From Pseudomonas nitroreducens (GTDB lineage: Bacteria; Pseudomonadota; Gammaproteobacteria; Pseudomonadales; Pseudomonadaceae), in contig NZ_JACHLI010000017.1 of the NCBI RefSeq assembly GCF_014204515.1, positions 62,001-126,000 on the forward strand: a stretch of DNA of 64,000 nucleotides, written 5' to 3'. Below, piece after piece: positions 55,849 to 64,000 of this stretch. Within the stretch, counting starts at the first letter, position 1; each line of letters opens with the position of its first letter. Both the position numbers and the translations under genes were made by a program. A model generated the notes under the pieces. It had not been told where the DNA came from. It worked only from the letters and a program-made list of their open reading frames with translations, and made no database searches.

Positions 55849-56490
55849 ATGGTAGTGAAACCGACCAACATCCTGCTTGCTGGCGCCACCGGTCTGACCG
55901 GTGAGCACCTGCTCGACCGCATGCTCAACGAGCCCACCGTCAAGCGCGTCATCGCCCCGGCCCGGCGTCAATTGGCCGAGCATCCGCGCCTGGAGAACCC
56001 GGTCGGCCCGCTCGCCGAACTGATCCCCCACCTGCTCAAGCCGGTGGACACGGTGTTCTGCTGCCTGGGCACCACGCTCAAGGAAGCCGGCTCCGAGGAG
56101 GCCTTCCGCAGCGTCGATTTCGACCTGCCGCTGGCCCTGGGCGAACGCGGCCTGGCCCTGGGCGCGCGGCATTACATCGTGGTCAGCGCGCTGGGCGCGG
56201 ACAGCAAGTCGTCGATCTTCTACAGCCGGGTGAAGGGCGAGCTGGAAGACGCCCTGCGCCAGCAGGGCTGGGCGCAACTGACCATTGCGCGGCCGTCGCT
56301 GCTGCTCGGCCAGCGCGAGGAAATCCGCCTCGCCGAACTGCTCGCTGCGCCCTTCTCGCGCATCCTGCCGGGCAAGCTGCATGGCATCGAAGCCATCGCC
56401 CTGGCCCGCGCCCTCTGGCGCCTCGCCCTGGAGACCGGCGAGGGCACCCGCGTGGTCGAGTCGGACGAGCTGCGCAAGCTGGGCAAGTAA
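55849..56490 (+). CDS. TIP30/HTATIP2-like NAD(P)-binding protein
   Basis: A 213-residue atypical short-chain dehydrogenase. Rossmann motif GATGLTGEHLL (12-22), then VDTVFCCLGTTLKEAGSEEAF, the conserved YIVVSALGADSKSSIFYSRVKGELE with Ser/Tyr/Lys catalytic-type residues, and LTIARPSLLLGQREE. This is the bacterial TIP30-like group; enzymatic role unknown. It directly follows the MORN-C13 lipoprotein gene. Start ATG at 55849. Confidence 0.85.
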   Translation: MVVKPTNILLAGATGLTGEHLLDRMLNEPTVKRVIAPARRQLAEHPRLENPVGPLAELIPHLLKPVDTVFCCLGTTLKEAGSEEAFRSVDFDLPLALGERGLALGARHYIVVSALGADSKSSIFYSRVKGELEDALRQQGWAQLTIARPSLLLGQREEIRLAELLAAPFSRILPGKLHGIEAIALARALWRLALETGEGTRVVESDELRKLGK

Positions 56491-56542
56491 CCCTGACGCT
56501 TTCGTAGGAGCAACTGTCTTTGCTCCGGAAATCTGTCCCTGG

Positions 56543-56673
56543 TTTCCCTCTCCCTAACCCTCTCCCTGAAGGGAGAGGGGACCGTTCGGTGAAGGCGGAA
56601 ACCTTAGCGTCAGCCGGCACGGACAGCTCCCTCTCCCTTCGGAGCGGGGCGCGCAGCCAGGGCGGGGGAGAGG
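56543..56673. repeat. Composite CCCTCTCCC repeat, copy B
   Basis: Left CCCTCTCCC/GGGAGAGGG hairpin, a middle with ACCGTTCGGTG and CGTCAGCCGGCAC, and right CTCTCCCTTCGGAGCGGGGCG...GGGGGAGAGGG. The right arm runs as in copy A at 49943, but the middle is the reverse complement of copy A's middle. Confidence 0.85.
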
Positions 56674-56786
56674 GAACGCGCTGGCACGGTATTCAGGTAA
56701 GAGCGGACTCCGTCCGCGATAGCCCTCCGGCTCACGTCTGATCGCGGATGAATCCGCTCCTACAAAATCAACGGCACGTGATTTTC

Positions 56787-56866
56787 GTAGGATGGGTGGA
56801 GCGGAGCGATACCCATGCGGTCATTGCCGTAATTGATGGGTATCGCTGCGCTCCACACCATCCTAC
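56787..56866. repeat. GTAGGATGG...CCATCCTAC inverted-pair repeat, copy 2
   Basis: Same structure as 21468-21548; both arms carry GGAGCG and CGATACCCAT. Sits at the 3' end of the YceK-like gene. Confidence 0.88.
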
Positions 56867-56910
56867 GCAGAGTCGCTCTGAACGTTCGTCAAGGTGTCAG
56901 CAAAAGCGAG

Positions 56911-57198
56911 TCAATTGCCGCCCCACACCTGCAGGCCGATGCCCAACTCCGCGGCAATCGAGAGTGGCAGCAGCAAGGTATCCAGCAGCACGCTGCCGGG
57001 CAGGTCGAGGCCGGGATAGGCCGGTGCGTCGGTGCCGAAGTGGTCCTTCGGACAGCAGCCGCCGTTGAGCGAATACCAGTCCAGCCGGGTGCCGGCATAG
57101 ATCAGCGGATCGCCGGGGCGGCTGTCGTTGAGGGTGTTCACCGTGGCGCAACCGCCCAGTTGCAGCAGCAACAGGGCGGCGAGGAGCTTATTCGTCAC
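56911..57198 (-). CDS. YceK/YidQ-family small lipoprotein
   Basis: A lipoprotein of about 95 residues. Lipobox LLLLQLGGCATVNTL, then PGDPLIYAGTRLDWYSLNGGCCP and a C-terminal hydrophobic DTLLLPLSIAAELGIGLQVW, which match the YceK/YidQ family of unknown function. The start is not an ATG: GTG at 57198 is preferred; TTG at 57204 is an alternative. The coding start overlaps the ubiX 3' end, implying cotranscription. Confidence 0.78.
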   Translation of the reverse strand: MTNKLLAALLLLQLGGCATVNTLNDSRPGDPLIYAGTRLDWYSLNGGCCPKDHFGTDAPAYPGLDLPGSVLLDTLLLPLSIAAELGIGLQVWGGN

Positions 57199-57817
57199 TG
57201 ACAAGATGGTGTTCGCCCCAGCGCGGCAGCATGTCCTGGGGAATGCCCAGCTGATTGAGGATGCGCGCGACGACGAAGTCGATCAGGTCGTCCACCGTCT
57301 GCGGCTGGTGATAGAAGCCCGGAGCGGCCGGCAGGATCACCGCGCCCAGGTTCGAGAGCTTGAGCATGTTCTCCAGGTGGATGCTGGAGAACGGCGCCTC
57401 GCGTGGCACCAGAATCAACTGGCGGCGCTCCTTCAGCGCGACGTCGGCAGCGCGCTCGATCAGGTTGTTGCAGGCGCCGGTGGCGATGGCCGACAGCGTC
57501 CCGGTCGAGCAGGGCACCACCACCATCGCACTGGGTGCACCGGAGCCGGAGGCCACCGGGGCCATCCAGTCTTCCTTGCCGTACACGCGAATCTGCCCCG
57601 GCGCGGCGCCGGTGTATTCGCTGAGGAAAGCCTGCATCGCCTGCGGCTTGCTCGGCAGGGTCACGTCGGTCTCGGTGGCCACTACCAGCTGCGCGGCCTT
57701 GGAGATCAGGAAGTGCACCTCGCGGTCCTCCTGCACCAGGCAGTCGAGCAGGCGCAGGCCGTACTGGGCGCCCGAGGCGCCGGTCATGGCGAGGGTGACG
57801 CGTTCGGCTCCGGCCAT
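57188..57817 (-). CDS. ubiX: Flavin prenyltransferase UbiX
   Basis: A 209-residue flavoprotein making prenylated FMN, the cofactor of the UbiD decarboxylase in ubiquinone synthesis. VTLAMTGASGAQYGLRLLD at the N-terminus, VVPCSTGTLSAIATGACNNLIERAADVALKE, and RREAPFS-type PREAPFSSIHLENMLKL are the family marks. The ATG at 57817 lies 3 bp after the mpl stop, so it is coupled to mpl. Confidence 0.94.
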   Translation of the reverse strand: MAGAERVTLAMTGASGAQYGLRLLDCLVQEDREVHFLISKAAQLVVATETDVTLPSKPQAMQAFLSEYTGAAPGQIRVYGKEDWMAPVASGSGAPSAMVVVPCSTGTLSAIATGACNNLIERAADVALKERRQLILVPREAPFSSIHLENMLKLSNLGAVILPAAPGFYHQPQTVDDLIDFVVARILNQLGIPQDMLPRWGEHHLVSDE

Positions 57818-57819
57818 GC

Positions 57820-59172
57820 TCAGCCCTCCAGTGCCTGGGCCAGCTTGCCGTGCAGGCCGCCGAATCCGCCGTTGCTCATGACCACCACCTGGGTGCCCGG
57901 CGTGGCGATGGCCTTGACGCCCTCGATGATGGCTTCCAGCGAATCGCACACTTGCGTGGGCACGGTGGAGCTGGCGACGGTGGCTGCCAGGTCCCAGCCG
58001 AGGTTAGGCGGCGCGTACCAGAACACGTTGTCGGCCTGCACCACGGACTCCGGCAGGCCGTCGCGATGGGCACCGAGCTTCATGGAATTCGAACGCGGCT
58101 CGACCACGGCAATCACCTTGGCCGCGCCGACGCGCTTGCGCAGGCCGTCGAGGGTAGTGGCGATGGCGGTCGGGTGGTGGGCGAAGTCGTCATAGATGGT
58201 CACGCCGTTGACCTCAGCGACCTTCTCCATGCGTCGCTTGACGCTCTTGAAGCTCGACAGCCCGGCGCAACCCAGCTCCGGCACCACGCCGACATGGCGG
58301 GCTGCCGCGAGGCACGCCAGGGCGTTGGCGACGTTGTGCTGGCCGGTCAGTTCCCAGTCCACAGTGCCTTGCACCTGGCCATCGAACAGCACCTCGAAGT
58401 GCGAGCCGTCTTCGCTGAGCAGGCGCGCCTGCCACTGGCCGCCTGCGCCGGTGGTCTGCACCGGAGTCCAGCAGCCCATGTCGATCACGCGCTTGAGCGC
58501 GGTCTCGGAAGTGGGGTGAATGACCAGGCCTTCGCCGGGGATGGTCCGCACCAGATGGTGGAACTGCCGCTCGATGGCCGCGAGGTCGGGGAAGATGTCC
58601 GCGTGGTCGAACTCCAGGTTGTTCAGGATCGCCGTGCGCGGGTGGTAGTGGACGAACTTGGAGCGCTTGTCGAAGAAGGCGCTGTCGTACTCATCAGCCT
58701 CGACCACGAAGAACGGCGTACCGCCCAGGCGCGCGGAGACGCCGAAGTTCTGCGGCACGCCGCCGATCAGGAAGCCCGGGCTCATGCCGGCGTGTTCCAG
58801 TACCCAGGCCAGCATGCTGCTGGTGGTGGTCTTGCCGTGAGTGCCGGCGGCCGCCAGGACCCAGCGGCCCTGCAGCACGTGGTCGGCCAGCCACTGCGGG
58901 CCGGAGACATAGGGCAGGCCCTTGTTCAGCACGTATTCCACTGCCGGGTTGCCACGCGACAGCGCGTTGCCGACCACCACCAGGTCCGGAGCCGGCTCCA
59001 GGTGCGCGGGATCGTAGCCCTGCATCAGCTCGATGCCCTGGGCTTGCAGCTGGGTGCTCATGGGCGGGTAGACGTTGGCGTCGGAGCCGGTCACGCGGTG
59101 GCCCAGCTCCTTGGCCAGGACGGCCAGCGACCCCATGAAGGTGCCGCAGATGCCGAGGATGTGGATATGCAT
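57820..59172 (-). CDS. mpl: UDP-N-acetylmuramate:tripeptide ligase Mpl
   Basis: A 450-residue Mur-ligase-family enzyme that joins the recycled L-Ala-gamma-D-Glu-meso-DAP tripeptide to UDP-MurNAc in peptidoglycan recycling. ATP-binding GTHGKTTTSSMLAW, N-terminal MHIHILGICGTFMGSLAVLAKELGHRVTGSD, and YDDFAHHPTAI with the DAP/substrate loop are as in known Mpl proteins. The ATG at 59172 is the only sensible start. First in mpl-ubiX-yceK. Confidence 0.94.
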   Translation of the reverse strand: MHIHILGICGTFMGSLAVLAKELGHRVTGSDANVYPPMSTQLQAQGIELMQGYDPAHLEPAPDLVVVGNALSRGNPAVEYVLNKGLPYVSGPQWLADHVLQGRWVLAAAGTHGKTTTSSMLAWVLEHAGMSPGFLIGGVPQNFGVSARLGGTPFFVVEADEYDSAFFDKRSKFVHYHPRTAILNNLEFDHADIFPDLAAIERQFHHLVRTIPGEGLVIHPTSETALKRVIDMGCWTPVQTTGAGGQWQARLLSEDGSHFEVLFDGQVQGTVDWELTGQHNVANALACLAAARHVGVVPELGCAGLSSFKSVKRRMEKVAEVNGVTIYDDFAHHPTAIATTLDGLRKRVGAAKVIAVVEPRSNSMKLGAHRDGLPESVVQADNVFWYAPPNLGWDLAATVASSTVPTQVCDSLEAIIEGVKAIATPGTQVVVMSNGGFGGLHGKLAQALEG

Positions 59173-59322
59173 GCAGACTCCTGCAATCAAGCCTTTCCAG
59201 GCGCTTCGAATGGGCGGCAGAGTAGCACAGCGCGCCCCCGCGCGGCCCGCCGCCGGGGCATCAGACGACGAGGTGGAGAGGCGGTTCCCGGTGGGAGCGG
59301 AATCCTGTCACGAGGGTAAACC

Positions 59323-59401
59323 GTAGGATGGGTGGAGCGCAGCGATACCCATGCTGATCCGGCACTCGGCATTGATGGGTATCGCTGCGCTCCACGCCAT
59401 C

Positions 59402-59405
<4 letters not shown>
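59323..59405. repeat. GTAGGATGG...CCATCCTAC inverted-pair repeat, copy 3
   Basis: Both arms read GTAGGATGGGTGGAGCGCAG then CGATACCCAT, facing each other. The outermost CTAC (59402-59405) supplies the stop codon TAG of the AcoR-type gene. Confidence 0.9.
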
Positions 59406-61318
<1,913 letters not shown>

Positions 61319-61456
61319 TCTTGTTGTTCTCCGCTGGGGGACGGGGAGGCAGCCCCGAGGCTCTGTCGAATCCTGTAGGACAATTCAGCAGAACGCAGGA
61401 CAGCATCCCCCACGCGCCAGCCCAATGCAACGTCCGGCCGACCGTCAGGTCACGAC

Positions 61457-61508
61457 TGTCACGGATACGGGACAAAGTGTCACCCGGCACTGCCCCAGGC
61501 TCGTGACA
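61457..61508. promoter_or_regulatory. Candidate activator sites for the AcoR-type protein
   Basis: TGTCAC at 61457-61462 and 61478-61483 (21 bp apart, same face) with an inverted GTGACA at 61503-61508. The site cluster lies 65-130 bp upstream of the sigma-54 promoter, as enhancer elements should. Confidence 0.6.
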
Positions 61509-61572
61509 GCGCAGTTTCCACTGCACCACCAGCAACCTGTCCAGCCCATGCGCGGCGCGCCCTTCACTGGCA

Positions 61573-61588
61573 TGGCCCGGCCCTTGCT
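61573..61588 (+). promoter_or_regulatory. Sigma-54 promoter of exaC
   Basis: TGGCCCGGCCCTTGCT has GG at 61574-61575 and GC at 61586-61587 with the required 10-bp spacing and a perfect TTGC. It is about 54 bp upstream of the exaC start. A sigma-54 activator gene is divergent next to it. Confidence 0.82.
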
Positions 61589-61641
61589 CTACGCTTGATC
61601 AACGTCCTCCCCAACAAGCACAAGACCCAGGAGATCCGACC

Positions 61642-63162
<1,521 letters not shown>

Positions 63163-63467
63163 GTTTTTCCTGAGTCATCCGCCCGGCTCGCGCCGGGCGG
63201 TCTCCCCCGAATCGATCTTTGCGCGGCCCACGGGCCGCGCTTTTTTATGCCCGGGGAAAAGTATCGGCGAATCGTTCTTCGTAGGAGCGGACTCCGTCCG
63301 CGATCGATCCGCCGCGCGCCGGATGCCATCGCGGACGGAGTCCGCACCTACGCAGGGGTCACGTACCGAGCAAAACCTGTAGGAGCGAGCTTGCTCGCGA
63401 ACCCGCCCAGCTCTGGAGCTGCCGGAGGAATCTGATCGCGAGCAAGCTCGCTCCTACGAAAAGCGGT
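63163..63467. repeat. Terminator and two inverted-pair repeats after exaC
   Basis: A 305-bp gene-free stretch between convergent genes. It holds a hairpin at 63179-63200 (CGCCCGGC/GCCGGGCG), the terminator at 63221, and inverted pairs at 63281-63352 (GTAGGAGCGGACTCCGTCC type) and 63379-63457 (GTAGGAGCGAGCTTGCTCGCG type). The stop codon of the AraC gene at 63468 follows immediately. Confidence 0.8.
63221..63246 (+). terminator. Intrinsic terminator of exaC
   Basis: GCGCGGCCC/GGGCCGCGC stem with a 2-nt loop followed by TTTTTT. It is 58 bp after the exaC stop. Confidence 0.93.
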
Positions 63468-64000
63468 TTAGTTCGCGTCGCTACGCCACTGCCGCGGGCT
63501 TACGCCGAACCAGCGGCGGAAGGCGCGGGAGAAGGCGCTGGTCTCGGAATAGCCCAGCAGCGGCGCCAGCTCGGAGATCGGCCGCTGCGGCTGGCGCAGG
63601 TAGTGCAGCGCCAGCTCGCGGCGGGTGTTTTCCACCAGTTGGCTGAAGCTCAACCCGGCTTCGCGCAGGCGTCGTTGCAGGCCGGCGGTGGTGAGTTCGA
63701 GCTGTTCGGCGATCAGCTCCAGCGAAGGCTCGCCATCGCCCAGTGCCAGACGAATCTGCGTGCCGGCATCCTCCACCAGGTTGGGCGCACCGCCCTGCTC
63801 GCCCAGTCGGCGGATCACGTCCTGCACCAGGAACAGCAGGTTGGCGTCGCGCTCGGGCATCTGCCGGCCGTAGAGGTCGCGCTTGGGGATCAACATCGAG
63901 TTGCAGCCGCGCTGGAACAGCACCGGTGCGTCGAATACCCGGCCATGTTCCTGCCAGCCTTCCGGCCGCCCGTGCTCGAAGCTCACCGCGCGCGGCGCCC
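63468..64000 (-). CDS. AraC-family regulator, 5' end outside the window
   Basis: The last ~177 codons of an AraC-family regulator whose frame runs off the window at 64000. The visible part begins in an Arabinose_bd-type sensor domain (RAVSFEHGRPEGWQEHGRVFDAPVLFQRGCNSMLIPKRDL). It ends with the HTH domain (LELIAEQLELTTAGLQRRLREAGLSFSQLVENTRRELALHYLRQPQRPISELAPLLGYSETSAFSRAFRRWFGVSPRQWR). Target unknown; its location beside exaC may be coincidental because exaC has its own sigma-54 system. Confidence 0.87.
   Translation of the reverse strand, partial: APRAVSFEHGRPEGWQEHGRVFDAPVLFQRGCNSMLIPKRDLYGRQMPERDANLLFLVQDVIRRLGEQGGAPNLVEDAGTQIRLALGDGEPSLELIAEQLELTTAGLQRRLREAGLSFSQLVENTRRELALHYLRQPQRPISELAPLLGYSETSAFSRAFRRWFGVSPRQWRSDAN

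Larger units (their letters stand above)
56491..56910. repeat. Intergenic repeat cluster
   Basis: A 420-bp gene-free stretch made almost wholly of repeats: the composite CCCTCTCCC element (56543-56673), an inverted pair of GAGCGGACTCCGTCCGCGAT/ATCGCGGATGAATCCGCTCC units (56697-56764), and a GTAGGATGG inverted pair (56787-56866). Its two flanking genes converge, so no promoter is expected. Confidence 0.8.
61319..61641. other. Divergent regulatory region acoR-like/exaC
   Basis: A 323-bp divergent region with no gene. It contains the three TGTCAC sites (61457-61508) and the sigma-54 promoter for exaC (61573). The left part (61319-61440) shows nothing else I recognise. Confidence 0.75.

Noticed and set aside
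63281..63457. CRISPR-like appearance of spaced short repeats
   Set aside because: Units are inverted pairs of two different palindromic families, not regularly spaced direct repeats with unique spacers; no cas genes.

Overview
The window is a high-GC bacterial chromosome segment that looks like the core genome of a Pseudomonas from the P. aeruginosa group. The support is gene content and order: a trmA end, an alaC/phzF pair, prpE, a nalD-type regulator beside a copper chaperone gene, the aatJQMP-ggt-aauSR block, the prpB-prpC-acnD-prpF cluster, and lrgAB-, ubiX/mpl- and exaC-type genes. I see no transposase, phage gene, rRNA, tRNA or CRISPR array. Accessory material is limited to one hicAB toxin-antitoxin pair and many short palindromic intergenic repeats.

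Layout. 1-5.8 kb: trmA 3' end, small envelope or unknown proteins, alaC, a PhzF-family isomerase and a YpfJ-like metalloprotein. 5.8-6.8 kb: a 570-bp block of structured repeats, then a receiver protein lacking its phospho-acceptor. 6.9-15.8 kb: propionyl-CoA synthetase, a Bcr/CflA exporter, and a two-gene RND efflux pump divergent from a NalD-like TetR regulator. 15.9-19.6 kb: a copper module (copZ, an unknown periplasmic protein, copA, cueR) with two CueR-type operators. 19.7-20.4 kb: hicAB. 20.4-28.6 kb: an EamA exporter, a RIO kinase/nucleotidyltransferase pair, a sensor kinase with an HD-GYP response regulator, ada, and a PAP2 phosphatase. 28.6-37.4 kb: acidic amino-acid uptake (aatJQMP), gamma-glutamyltransferase and the AauS/AauR two-component system. 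A sigma-54 promoter and an AauR-type palindrome lie upstream of aatJ. 37.8-44.1 kb: unknown proteins, an AraC/NmrA divergent pair, two paralogous small proteins and a methyltransferase. 44.2-51.3 kb: the 2-methylcitrate cluster under a GntR regulator. 51.4-57.8 kb: a Lon-substrate-domain protein, LrgA/LrgB-type proteins, a MaoC hydratase, a TM2 protein, a lipoprotein joining MORN repeats to a caspase-like C13 peptidase, and a TIP30-like reductase. 56.9-64 kb: a YceK-like lipoprotein, ubiX, mpl, an AcoR-type activator divergent from exaC (sigma-54 promoter), and a partial AraC regulator.

Functional links. PrpE (6.9 kb) makes the propionyl-CoA that PrpC, AcnD/PrpF and PrpB consume, though it lies 35 kb away. 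AauSR very probably drives aatJQMP-ggt. CueR controls copZ and copA. The AcoR-like protein probably activates exaC through sigma-54. The intergenic space is dominated by several repeat families, described individually.
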